DNA of 64,000 nucleotides. It comes from Pseudocercospora fijiensis CIRAD86. Lineage: Eukaryota; Ascomycota; Dothideomycetes; Mycosphaerellales; Mycosphaerellaceae. The notes under the pieces were generated by a model. The model did no database searches and had not been told where the DNA came from. It was given only the letters and a program-made list of their open reading frames with translations. The position numbers and the translations under genes are program-made. Location of the stretch: assembly GCF_000340215.1 (NCBI RefSeq), contig NW_006921534.1:4711041-4775040 (forward strand). The letters are read 5' to 3'. Shown here piece by piece: positions 25,681 through 34,782 of this stretch (positions are counted from its first letter, which is position 1; the number at the start of each line of letters is the position of its first letter).

Positions 25681-26408
25681 ATGATTGACGCTATTTGCAT
25701 TGGGTTGGGTTTGGAAAGCGGATTTAGAACTGTATAAATGTACATAAGCGATGCCAATAACAGAGCATATTAGATCTTAGCCTCTTTTGAGGCCTCGCCA
25801 CTGTTCACAGAAACCACAATTTTTCACATTACACTTTTTGTTGTTTGCCAGTAACCTCCTGAGCAACCTCGTCGACTATCTCGGTAACAACATGTCAGCT
25901 GACAGGTCCTGCCATATTACTTCGTGCTTATGCTCTGCGTTTATAGTTCTTGTGACACGTTGCTAACACATTCACAAGCTGGAGCACCAGCACGACTTTC
26001 GCGAGTCTCGACAAGTCGTCCAAGTGGGTGGAAAAGCTGGGCTGAGATTGTCACAAGCATATGCATTGAGACTGAGCTCAAGACTCTAGTTCAAAGAGGT
26101 CATCAACCCGACGAGAGAGAAGATCTGACTGCGTTCGATGCATTTGCGAAGTCGGTCGCACCAGGGACTTCTGTGAGTTGGAGCAGATCCGTGGCCTCCC
26201 CTCGCGGAGACAGATTCTCGCGCTCATCAATCTGTGAGATCTGTAGAAGTCTGGCATTCGAAAAACAAGCCAGGCAGATCGCATTCACCCGTACACAAAG
26301 AATGTAAACGCCGTACGATCAGGCGACAATGCTTTGTGAGATAGAACCGCTTTGTTCATTTGGTGAAACAATGCTATTGTCCTTATCGTTTCGTATCCTC
26401 CTATTTAA
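25681..26408. other. intergenic
   Basis: No recognisable gene. A 127-codon plus-strand frame at 25924-26307 starts from GTG and has no family similarity. TATTTAAAT at 26401-26409 could be a TATA-like element for the next gene. Confidence 0.5.
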
Positions 26409-27008
26409 ATGCAAGAATCACCGCGTAAGATCCCTCAGATCCCCATACTTTGCTCAATTCTCAAGATGTCACACAACCTCTCTGAGATGTTGTGGCTCAT
26501 GAGGAATCTAGCATTGAGAGACCAACCTACGCCCGAGCCAGATACATGTGATCCTCGACCATCCAAGAAGCGTAAGATCGAACCAGATTCTCGCCTGACA
26601 ACTCCATCGACTCACTCTAATACACTACTATCACAGGTCCATCGACCGGCTGAGCCAGTCTTCGACCGATCTTTACAAGGCGCCACTAAAGCTTGCGAAC
26701 ACTTATTCGCATCATGGGAAGAGGCAAGTCGGCTACAACGTAGCCTATTCCATCGATACATGCATCTCCCGGAGAGAGTTCGCGATATGATCTCTGCTAA
26801 TGTAATGCAAGGCTTCGAGATCACGGAGACTATAGCATCTTCCCTCATGGATATCGAGATTCAGCTTAATAATGGCTTTCTCGATAAAGCTTTCGAGCAA
26901 CTTCAAAATGTCTATGTCTCTTTGGATCAGATCTTGGGTCGGAGTCGAGAGCTGGAGGTGAAGATGAGCGGAGTTGAGCAACATTTTCTGCCGAAGGTTG
27001 AAGACTGA
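26409..27008 (+). CDS. hypothetical protein with nuclear-localisation-like motif
   Basis: Intronless, 199 residues from the first ATG. An in-frame ATG at 26466 (M-S-H-N-L-S-E-M-L) has a better context and would give 180 residues. After a P-rich stretch comes P-S-K-K-R-K-I, a typical monopartite nuclear-localisation signal. The C-terminal half is predicted helical by its heptad-like pattern (about residues 95-195). I recognise no family. Codon use looks normal. Confidence 0.55.
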   Translation: MQESPRKIPQIPILCSILKMSHNLSEMLWLMRNLALRDQPTPEPDTCDPRPSKKRKIEPDSRLTTPSTHSNTLLSQVHRPAEPVFDRSLQGATKACEHLFASWEEASRLQRSLFHRYMHLPERVRDMISANVMQGFEITETIASSLMDIEIQLNNGFLDKAFEQLQNVYVSLDQILGRSRELEVKMSGVEQHFLPKVED

Positions 27009-27098
27009 GAGTTGTTTTGATCGCTGGTCGGTCAAGGCAAGTGATAAGTCCCAAGCATATAATCGAAGTAGAGAGTTCCATTCCGCATTCAAACCAGT

Positions 27099-28238
27099 TT
27101 ATTCCCAACCTGCACTCTTAAATAATTCTTGTAAGACACTCGCACGATCTCCGTTTGCGCCGCCCCAAGTCAAATTAAACGTAATACTTCCATGCGTCTC
27201 GTCCTCCAAATGCAGCACCGCATTGTCCCCAATCCTTTTTCCCGTGATCGCGCCATGGATCGGAGGACAAATCACATCGTATTTCCCGTACCACAAATGC
27301 ACAGGCAGATCTTTTCGGATATCTTCCAGCTTAAACCCCCAGTCGGAGCACATGGTCGCGCCGTCCTGTACTATAGCATCAACACCTTGTCCACCATATG
27401 AAGCTTCGTGATTCAGGATCAGAAGTCGAATGATATCTTCGGCATAGTCACTCTCGAATACTTTAAGATCCTTGGGATGATTTCCTGCTTGTAGAAGAAC
27501 TCTAGCAATGCGTTCGGCTCGCTCTTCTCGTGGGAGATCAAGGCGTGCTTGCGGTTCGCGGTTCATGTAGAGTCGGCAGATCCAGGGAAAGTAGAGGTAG
27601 CCGAAAGAGAAGCCTGCCCAATGCATGAAGTTCATGCCTTTTTTGCTCATATCTGGCGCTCCCATACCGCATACCACCGCTACAGCTTTTAGCTTGTCGG
27701 ATGGCAATGCGTAAGCGCAAGCAAGAGCATATGGACCGCCGCCTGATGTCCCGAGAACGGCATACTCTTCCAGGCCGAGATGCTCGGAAAGGTGGACCAG
27801 ATCTTTTGGATGATCGAGGAGTGTATAATTTGGATGTGGAGAGCTCATCCCATAGCCAGGTCTATCTACGCCAATGACACGAAGACCTAGCTTGAGGGCA
27901 ATCGGTTCGAGGGCCGCAGATTCAATTCGAGAGCCTGGAAGCCCATGAAGGTTGAAGAGCGGTCGGCCATTTGGAAGGCCATATTCCGCGTAGCCTAGCT
28001 TTCGTCCATCCGGAAGAGTGATTGTTTTGGAGCTTGAGGTATCTGTTTTGAAGCGCTTAGAAGGCTCGTTGACAGCTTTTCTAACGGAATCGAGCCTCTC
28101 TTTGTTGTCGATATTGGCGCTTCGTGTCCAATACGCAAGGCCACTGACGAGTGCAAGAATACTGAATGCACTTGGGTAAGGGCTGTCGCGATATATCCGA
28201 GCGCATGTATCGAAGAGCCTAGAGGTCATTTCCAACAT
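27099..28238 (-). CDS. alpha/beta hydrolase with N-terminal membrane anchor
   Basis: Intronless, 379 residues. Residues about 21-37 are hydrophobic and could be a signal anchor. The hydrolase fold follows from about 70: oxyanion-side H-G-L-P-G-S, strand-turn D-R-P-G-Y-G-M-S, nucleophile elbow G-T-S-G-G-G (Ser165), acid in Y-G-K-Y-D-V (Asp321) and E-D-E-T-H-G (His349). The triad is thus complete. The substrate cannot be told; the closest family type is the generic AB hydrolase-1 group. It converges with the hypothetical gene to its left (90 bp apart). A second ATG three codons in is possible. Confidence 0.85.
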   Translation of the reverse strand: MLEMTSRLFDTCARIYRDSPYPSAFSILALVSGLAYWTRSANIDNKERLDSVRKAVNEPSKRFKTDTSSSKTITLPDGRKLGYAEYGLPNGRPLFNLHGLPGSRIESAALEPIALKLGLRVIGVDRPGYGMSSPHPNYTLLDHPKDLVHLSEHLGLEEYAVLGTSGGGPYALACAYALPSDKLKAVAVVCGMGAPDMSKKGMNFMHWAGFSFGYLYFPWICRLYMNREPQARLDLPREERAERIARVLLQAGNHPKDLKVFESDYAEDIIRLLILNHEASYGGQGVDAIVQDGATMCSDWGFKLEDIRKDLPVHLWYGKYDVICPPIHGAITGKRIGDNAVLHLEDETHGSITFNLTWGGANGDRASVLQELFKSAGWE

Positions 28239-28878
28239 CCTAGTGAGTAAGAACTGTATTTGATGTTATGATGTGTCGGTGGTTGCTGGTATAGCGACAT
28301 CAGCAGAAAAGTGCGACTTGCTCAGATTCTTGTAAACACGGTATGGTTGCCCCAATAAGCAGCCGCAGCGGAATTGCCCGAGTGGAGATCCTTCGTGGTG
28401 TCGTTGTATTCGTGTCGTCTCATCCGCAAGCGGACTTGGTAGGCGTATCTTCCTTCCAAAGAAGCTAAACGGGGCAGCGACCGCGCAGAACCCTGCCCTG
28501 CCCTGAGGAGCGACATGGGAGCGATGACCGAAGCAGTGCTCGAAGTCTAGGTGTCGCATAGGTAGCTAAGCAGGTCCCGGTGCATGTGACGGACTCAAAG
28601 CCAGCTTGACCAGCTTCACCTTACGACGAAACGGCGACCACCTGGACACATGCTTTGGATCGGCAGGCATTACAAGCAACTGGACCAGCAAGACTTTGGA
28701 CGTGTACACCTATGGCGATAGAGATGCCCAGAATTTGCAGTACGCGAACGATGCTCCGACGCAGAACTTGGGCACGATATTTGTGGATGGCAACTTAGAG
28801 GCACCTCTTAGGTATCTTAATAGATATTGTCCTGGCGTCAAGTCACGACGCCAGCTTGCTTTCACTTCTATTGATCAT
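28239..28878. other. intergenic with possible gene remnant
   Basis: A plus-strand frame from about 28606 to 28938 is open for 110 codons without an ATG and overlaps the 3' end of the AAA ATPase gene. It might be a fragment, but no family was recognised. Confidence 0.4.
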
Positions 28879-30501
28879 CTAGCACCCACAATCACTTTCC
28901 TCGTCGTCACTCAGACTGTTATCGTTCTCTGCATTTGAAGGTCCAGCAGCCTTTTTCTTTCCATGCACCTCATCGTCTTCAGAGTTGTCCATTTCTCTCC
29001 ACAGCAGCTTGGCCTGTCTTTGCAAGACTTTGAGAAATACGTTTGATTCCAGGTGAGATGGAACGGTAATCTCGGAAATGGGTCGCTTGGGCTTCTTGGT
29101 CTTCTTCTTTGTCTCCCCTTTCTTTTGCTCCTTCTTATCGTCAGAGTCCGCTTCATCAGCTTGCCCTCTGTCGCCTTTTACGTCGACATCGGCCTCGAAG
29201 GCTTGGCTTTCCTTTTCGGCTTCTGCAACGTGATCATACTCGTCGTCCTCGTCTTCGACTTCAGCGCGACCACTGACGATGGTGAGTAAGGTCTGGACGA
29301 ATAGCTCCTTCATATACGCAAAGCTGAACCCTTCGGTAAGTTTGGATATCACAGCAGGAACATCGTCGTGGAAGTCAATCTTGTCGTTCTTGGAAAGCTT
29401 CTTCTTCCAGTAAGCGGAGTAAAGAAGTCTCTCCTTCTCACCCGGTAGACGATAGTGGTATTTGCGATCGAAGCGGGAGGGCCGCTTGCTGATTCCTGGA
29501 TCAAGACGCTCGAGATGATTGGTGGAGCCGATCATTAGGATGCCATCATTGTTCTCCAGTCCGTCCACCTCGTTTAGGAAGTAGGAACGAACTTTGTCGA
29601 CGACAAGACTATCCAGATCCTCAAATATGAGCATGCAGGGAGACATGATGCGTGCTTTCTGAAATATGGCGCGAATAGAGTATTGCTCGCCCTGACAGGC
29701 CTTGAATGATTTGACGTAAAGAGACGCGACATTGCGAGACTGCAGTGAGTTCATAAGTGCCTTGATGGAAATCGTCTTGCCGCAGCCAGGAGTGCCGTGC
29801 ATGATAATGCCCCTCTTCCAGGAGACACCGTATTCTTCGTATGTCTCCCGTGAGTCGAAGAAACCCTCCACGTCTTTGATGAGGGTCTCCTTCATTGCTG
29901 GATCAAGAATGACATCGTCCCAAGAGGATGATTGAACAGCAGTCCAAAGCGTCTTCGACTTAGTCCAGTAGCCAGAATCGAACACATAGACCTCCTTGTG
30001 GAGGACAGAAGACCACTTTCCAGCAGCAGTGATCAGGCGATCTGCTACAGGTGAATGCACCTCAGCATCACCGAGTGATGACTTCGGCGTCAGTACATAG
30101 CAGTAGCTAACCGTGTCTCCAGCGCCTTGGTACGGATACCAGTCAGCTTGATAGATGTCAAGCCATTCACCCTCGAAGCAGTACTTGAATAAGCCGAAGC
30201 GAATTTCCTCGCCGATGTTACCATCTCCGCCCTCGAGCCGGGTTGCTGGAGGCGCGTACGATCGAACGCTGAAGAAGTTGTCTCCTTCGCGAACCAGATT
30301 CGCTTTCGCGTAGCCAGCTTCTGCGTAAGCGATCAGATCGGCGCTCCTGTCAGCGACAGTTGTGATGTGGTAGTCTCCGTGAGTAAGGCGAAGAGCCTCG
30401 TAGACTTGCAGCTCCGGGTAATTGCGGTTGACAGAGTAGCTTGAGATATAGCCTTGATAGGCAGAGCCATGTCTGGTAGTTTCTGCGTTGTATTCGCCCA
30501 T
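28879..30501 (-). CDS. Bcs1-like AAA ATPase
   Basis: Intronless, 540 residues. A unique N-terminal half (1-195) precedes one AAA module: Walker A G-T-P-G-C-G-K-T (236-243), Walker B L-I-F-E-D-L-D-S (about 291-298), sensor region S-T-N-H-L-E-R-L-D-P and arginine-finger-like R-P-S-R-F-D-R. The C-terminal 100 residues are strongly acidic and then basic (D/E and K runs). This design belongs to the large fungal family of cytosolic or nuclear AAA proteins related to the Bcs1 module but lacking its mitochondrial N-terminus. No transmembrane segment is seen, so the role of true Bcs1 (Rieske protein insertion) should not be assumed. Confidence 0.85.
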   Translation of the reverse strand: MGEYNAETTRHGSAYQGYISSYSVNRNYPELQVYEALRLTHGDYHITTVADRSADLIAYAEAGYAKANLVREGDNFFSVRSYAPPATRLEGGDGNIGEEIRFGLFKYCFEGEWLDIYQADWYPYQGAGDTVSYCYVLTPKSSLGDAEVHSPVADRLITAAGKWSSVLHKEVYVFDSGYWTKSKTLWTAVQSSSWDDVILDPAMKETLIKDVEGFFDSRETYEEYGVSWKRGIIMHGTPGCGKTISIKALMNSLQSRNVASLYVKSFKACQGEQYSIRAIFQKARIMSPCMLIFEDLDSLVVDKVRSYFLNEVDGLENNDGILMIGSTNHLERLDPGISKRPSRFDRKYHYRLPGEKERLLYSAYWKKKLSKNDKIDFHDDVPAVISKLTEGFSFAYMKELFVQTLLTIVSGRAEVEDEDDEYDHVAEAEKESQAFEADVDVKGDRGQADEADSDDKKEQKKGETKKKTKKPKRPISEITVPSHLESNVFLKVLQRQAKLLWREMDNSEDDEVHGKKKAAGPSNAENDNSLSDDEESDCGC

Positions 30502-31050
30502 GATGCTGCGACGGAGCTAAAGCATGAAAGCAAGAAGTATTTGATGCTTGGAGGCTATGAAGATGTAAGGGAATATAAGAGAGAGATATATATGTTGCTG
30601 TGCCACACGTGACTGGAGGCAGCAACACCTACTTTCCTGCATATGCTGCCTAGCGACGAGACACCGTGAGGCCGCCGATGTACACGGCTCAATCAGGTTT
30701 GGCCTCATGGGCGCAGCATATGAGTGGCCAATCACGCTGACCGGTTGGGGGATACATGTCGGAATATTCGAGCTCTGCGACGCGGAAAGTTTCATGTGGG
30801 CATGCAGCTGAAGTATGGCACGCAAAAGGGCGGAGGCGGATGCTTGTGATGAGTTTGCTGTGCTGGGTGGTGGGTGAATGAGAGGAAAGTCGGTTCAGGA
30901 GCTGTGGTTGAAAAGTTGGTTCAGCAACTTAGCTTGAATCCGTGATGTCTTGGCGGTCCAGGGAGACCCCTAACTTTGCTTTCCAGCGTGTCGTGTCTTC
31001 AATCGCAGGGAGAAGAATCGCCAGTGCAACCACCACACAGCCCAGTCGCA
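30502..31050. other. intergenic, divergent promoter region
   Basis: Lies between the AAA ATPase (-) and the p24 gene (+). No gene-like frame with family similarity. Confidence 0.6.
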
Positions 31051-31867
31051 ATGATGTGGTCGATATCATGCATGCTGAGCGCAGCACTGCTGTTTGCTCA
31101 GACACAAGCGCTGTACTTCTACATCGATGGATCGTCGCAGAAATGCTTCTTCGAAGACCTGCCAAAGCACACGTTGGTTGTCGGTATGGCTTTGGACATG
31201 AATCGAGCGCATCGCATCGCATCGCATCGCTTGCCTCCAAGAGCGCTGACTGATGTTCTCATTACAGGTCACTTCAAGGCGACGCTATACGATCACAACA
31301 CGCGAACATACCAGCCCAACGATGACATGGTATCGCTAAGCCCAGAGTCCAATGCCAAGTCTCACTCTTCTAATCTCTTGTTGGCAGGGCATCCACATAA
31401 TCGTTGACGAGCTCTTCGACAACGTATATCACCGAGTGGCCTCCCAGCGTGGCCGAGCAGACGGCAAGTTTACATTCACTGCTACGGAATCCGGCGAGCA
31501 CCGCATGTGCTTCACACCCACGAACGTGCCTTCCCACAGAGGTTGGAATCTCCTCGGTAGCGAAGTCGGCGGTATCAAGATGGAGCTTGATCTTGTCATC
31601 GGCGAGACGAGCCAGATCGAGAGCAGCGACAAGAGCAAGATCAGCGAAGTGGTACAAAAGGTCAAAGACTTGACGGCAAGATTGCAGGATGTGAGGCGTG
31701 AGCAGGTCTTCCAACGCGAAAGAGAAGTAGAGTTCCGAGATCAGAGCGAAGCGGTCAACTCCCGAGTGGTCAGATGGACGCTGATCCAGACCGCTGTGCT
31801 TGCTATTACATGTGCATGGCAACTAAGCTATCTGCGCGCCTTCTTCATCAAGCAGAAGCTCACGTAG
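31051..31867 (+). CDS. p24 family cargo receptor, alpha (Erp1/5/6) type
   Basis: Three exons: 31051-31183, 31268-31329, 31388-31867; introns of 84 and 58 bp keep the frame; 224 residues. Signal peptide at residues 1-20, then a GOLD domain opening A-L-Y-F-Y-I-D-G-S-S-Q-K-C-F-F-E, whose Cys pairs with the one in H-R-M-C-F. A coiled coil follows (about 135-180), a transmembrane helix (about 190-212) and a short tail F-F-I-K-Q-K-L-T. The FF pair is a COPII signal and the lysines can serve COPI, so the protein cycles between ER and Golgi as a GPI-protein cargo receptor. The S-Q-K-C-F-F-E start is typical of the alpha subfamily. Two adjacent ATGs (31051, 31054) are possible starts. Confidence 0.9.
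31210..31230 (+). repeat. CATCG pentanucleotide microsatellite in p24 intron 1
   Basis: Four perfect CATCG units plus one base, within the first intron (31184-31267). It makes this intron longer than its neighbours. Confidence 0.9.
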
Positions 31868-32509
31868 GGCATGGATAGAAAATGGGGAAGACACGGCGTA
31901 CGAGGATATGGACTGGACTTGTATGCATAGAAAGGAGCATGGCACGGAGTTGGGGCCCGAGACATGAACACAGGCCTGGAAAGTTGATGTGAGATGCTGC
32001 TGATGATGTACTAGAGTATGAGAAGCTGCATATGCCACCCCAACGACTTGCTCCTTTCTCTGTCCCATGCCATTTCGATTCACGAGAAGACGCCATCGAC
32101 ATGTTGCCCGTTGGTACAAATCGAGCATCAAAAAGCCTTCGTCTGGCCGAGTCGAGACAGCTGTGCAAATTGTATGCATTAGCATTCACAATGCAAATGC
32201 GCACGACATGTCTCTATATCGGAAATTTCGCGGCTCCAAAACGCGAGTGCGACGCTTGGCCCAGGCCAGGCCAGCAGCGATCCACCTCTCCTACATCGAC
32301 AAATCAAATTTGGGAATGCCGGCTCGGCTTTTGATTGCACACGGCACAGCGTACATGTCTCACCGTGAAAACAGCTCAGAGTCGCTCCAGCCTCCTTTCC
32401 AAGATACCACCGACTTACAATGCAGGAACGCTATACGCGTATCTCCGCCTTATTCAAACTCTGATGTTCCTGCTGACACCGCCGAACACCCTGTCTCAGC
32501 GGCACCGCC
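31868..32509. other. intergenic
   Basis: No supported gene. Frames open here on + lack start codons in good context and family similarity. Confidence 0.5.
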
Positions 32510-32833
32510 ATGGACGACGAAAAGCCTAGAATGAGAACCGAACACGAGCCATTCCATGCCTTTCAAGCAAAACCCCTAAAGCCAACATCCTCCTACCTCA
32601 GGGCCTCCATAATCAAAGACCTCGAACAAAAGACCATGCAAATCTCCGAAGCTCTCAATACCCGAAATTTTGACACGTCTTCCCCAGCATGGCAAATCTA
32701 CGCTACCACATTCATCGATGCATCACCTACTCTCAGGCGACCTAAGCACGTCACGTTGACAGAACTCCATGCCGAGATCTTGCAATGTCCCCCATATTTC
32801 CCGGACTTCCAAGTCACTGCCTGGCGATGGTAG
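32510..32833 (+). pseudogene. 3'-truncated hypothetical fungal gene
   Basis: A 107-codon frame starts at an ATG in good context (GCCATGGAC). Its middle, T-R-N-F-D-T-S-S-P-A-W, then P-K-H-V-T-L-T-E-L-H-A-E, resembles a small fungal family of unknown function in which the same pattern is followed by about 60 more residues. Here the similarity stops at D-F-Q-V-T-A near 32820, where the sequence changes into an antisense piece of an F-box-like gene; the last residues W-R-W and the stop come from that piece. Likely a gene cut by rearrangement. It might still be expressed. Confidence 0.45.
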
Positions 32834-32899
32834 TGGCAGCTGGTCGAGAATGTTTTCGAGCAATTCGGGAATGCCGAAGACTCGTGATGCAGCGGACAT
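32823..32899 (-). pseudogene. 5' fragment of an F-box-like gene
   Basis: The minus strand reads M-S-A-A-S-R-V-F-G-I-P-E-L-L-E-N-I-L, closely matching the start of the F-box-like pseudogene just upstream (33586). After about 25 codons the match ends near 32823, where the truncated plus-strand gene begins. It is a paralogue fragment, not a complete gene. Confidence 0.55.
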
Positions 32900-32989
32900 T
32901 CTCTGGGCAGGCAAGTGATCCAGAACAAGATCGCCCACGCCAGACAAGCCCATGACACACTCGTGCTCCTCCCGCCATTCGCATCGGAA

Positions 32990-33586
32990 TCAGTCAGTCC
33001 AGTCCTCCACAGCAAGATGTACTCCATCCTTCGAAGTCTTAGGAAGTAACTTCTTCGCATCGTCCACCCATTCTCCATCCAGCAGTTCTCCGAGCGTAGT
33101 TCCCGGTTCAGCGAATGCCCAAAAGTCGGAATTCGTGACCATAGGATTAAGAACGACCACAGGAGAGATCGCAGAGTCTTGAACAAGCTTCACTCGTCGC
33201 CATGACCCTTGTGTCGACTTCTTTGCCATCGCTTTGATGCCATCAAGAGAGGCGAGGTCAGAATAGCGTCGCACAACAAACTCTCCTCTGAACACGCGCA
33301 TAAGCTTGGAATTCTCCTTTTGAATGGTGGAGAGTGTTCGTTCGATCCAAATTGCTTGGTTTACTTCGAAGAGCCAGCTTCTGACCCTATCTGGCTCGAG
33401 CTCAATCATTCGCTTCCTCAGCCGCGGGGAGCCTGCGATGGTGTCGCGGAAGGTCCGATCGACGCGCTAGAGAACGAAAAGCTGCGGATCCGATATCTCA
33501 CCGAAGGGTGGTGGTGGAAGAAAGTCGAGGATGGCTTCGAGCAGCTCTGCGACGCCAAAGACTCGAGCTGCAGCATTGTTGGACAT
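32990..33586 (-). pseudogene. F-box-like gene with one in-frame TAG
   Basis: From the ATG at 33586 (M-S-N-N-A-A-A-R-V-F-G) the frame runs 198 codons to a stop at 32990, except for a TAG at 33469-33467 (codon 40). The context is L-F-V-L-stop-R-V-D-R-T-F-R-D-T-I, where this fungal F-box-like family has Gln, so CAG changed to TAG is the simplest explanation. The rest of the frame is intact. A 35 nt GT-AG stretch spans the stop but is shorter than any intron seen here. The change is of CpA to TpA type, as in RIP. Alternatively this is a sequencing error and the gene is whole. Confidence 0.65.
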
Positions 33587-33952
33587 AATGTCTGTTCGCT
33601 GGTCTTTTGCTTTCGCCCGCAGACAAGGAAGTCGAAGAGGCGGTCCCGAAAGGTCGAGTGTTTGAGTCAGAGGTGTGGCGCTTGTGTGGAATTCTTTCAA
33701 TGTGTTGGTAACGGCGAAGAGATCGACAAGTGCAAGTGAAGTGTGGAGTGCAGAGTTGCCTGTGATTGCCAAGCGTGGTCAATGCACAAGCTCAACGCCA
33801 AGACCTTCCTGGTGACTGTTCTTGCTCTGTAAGTTCACTTCTTGTCATCAAAACTTTGATACATCTTAAGGGACAGCTACGTAGAGTCCACGAAAGCAAA
33901 TGTCGACAAGATCAGTATCAATCAAATCACGCTCAAATATCCCAGCTCAGCT

Positions 33953-34111
33953 ATGGATTTTGATTCAGATAGTGACGATTCCAGCCGGATCGTAGTGGAC
34001 GAGCAAGAGTACGATCTCGAACAAGAACTACCCCCTCTCGTCGGCGATGAGCTGAACACTTATCCCTATTACAGTGATGGAGGTTGCACGAATAGGGACT
34101 TGATATTATAG
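33953..34111 (+). CDS. small acidic ORF, possible gene fragment
   Basis: A 52-residue frame from ATG, rich in Asp, Ser and Glu at the start (M-D-F-D-S-D-S-D-D-S-S-R). No family recognised. It may be a first exon or a remnant in this rearranged patch (about 32.5-34.2 kb). The surrounding 33587-34204 holds nothing else I can support. Confidence 0.25.
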   Translation: MDFDSDSDDSSRIVVDEQEYDLEQELPPLVGDELNTYPYYSDGGCTNRDLIL

Positions 34112-34204
34112 GATTGATGGAAGCTCGAGACAGTATCAGAGTGGGCTCGTTGCAATTTGGCAGAAGGACGTGTATCTGTTAGCATCTCATTGGAGCATGG
34201 AGGC

Positions 34205-34570
34205 TCATTCTTCCTGCCTTGATCGCAGACTGTGGATCTGACTTGAAATCCAATTTTCACGGTCCGCCTCCTCCTCTACCATCACGTTCCTCTCGCGATC
34301 TTCAAGTTTATAAACCCTCCCTTTAAGCCGTTGTTGCATATTCCTTATATCAGATGCCCACTGGTCCAACTCCTCTTGGCGCCTCTGTAGCTTCGCGTCT
34401 TCCTGCATTTTCCACTCTTCTAGCTCTAGTGGAACTGGAACTTGCGTCGACTTGGATTTTTTGTTGTGTATATTTCGAACGACTTCCCGTGCAGCAGAAA
34501 GGAATTCTGATCTCAAATTCAATCAACACCCCTTGCTTACCAAGCTTCACATACCTTGCTTTAGTTCCAT
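34205..34570 (-). CDS. small coiled-coil protein
   Basis: Two exons on the minus strand: 34570-34555 (M-E-L-K-Q) and 34506-34205, with a 48 bp intron starting GTATGT and ending ATCAG; the frame is kept, giving 105 residues. Without this intron the long frame has no ATG at its start. From about residue 30 the sequence is highly charged with heptad spacing (L-Q-R-R-Q-E-E-L-D-Q-W, R-V-Y-K-L-E-D-R-E-R-N), so a coiled coil is likely. It resembles in style the coiled coil at the end of the gene on the other side of the tRNA. Function unknown. Confidence 0.5.
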
Positions 34571-34630
34571 TTGAGCTCCTTGTTCTTAGCTTACTATCAC
34601 AGTGTTGATTGCAGGTCGTTCATCCAATTG

Positions 34631-34782
34631 GGGCGCGTGGTCTAGGTAAGCTTCACTCTGAGCATTTCACATGCATGTATCCCAGCTAACATCGCCTAGT
34701 GGTATGATTCTTCCTTAGCAAGCTCTTGATATCTTCAAGACGGTCTTGGAAGAGGTCCCAGGTTCAATTCCTGGCACGTCCA
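34631..34782 (+). tRNA. tRNA-Ala(AGC) with a canonical intron and an extra 54 nt D-loop insertion
   Basis: Acceptor GGGCGCG (34631-34637) faces CACGTCC (34775-34781) with discriminator A; it includes the G3-T70 pair that marks alanine tRNAs, and one C-A mismatch (position 6-67). Anticodon stem CTTCC/GGAAG, anticodon AGC at 34717-34719, then a canonical-position intron 34721-34746 (26 nt). T-arm CCAGG-TTCAATT-CCTGG is perfect and contains the B box. The D-arm TGGTCTAG/TGGTATGATTC is interrupted by 34646-34699. That 54 nt stretch starts GTAAGC, has CTAAC near its end and stops in CCTAG, the hallmarks of a fungal spliceosomal intron. A T5 terminator follows. Whether it yields a working tRNA is open. 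Confidence 0.85.

Noticed and set aside
25924..26307. 127-codon plus-strand frame
   Set aside because: GTG start, no similarity, no splice context.
28606..28938. 110-codon plus-strand frame
   Set aside because: No ATG, overlaps the end of the AAA ATPase gene, no family.
33467..33501. 35 nt GT-AG intron to remove the TAG in the F-box-like gene (minus strand)
   Set aside because: Shorter than any intron in the window, and its removal would delete conserved family residues.
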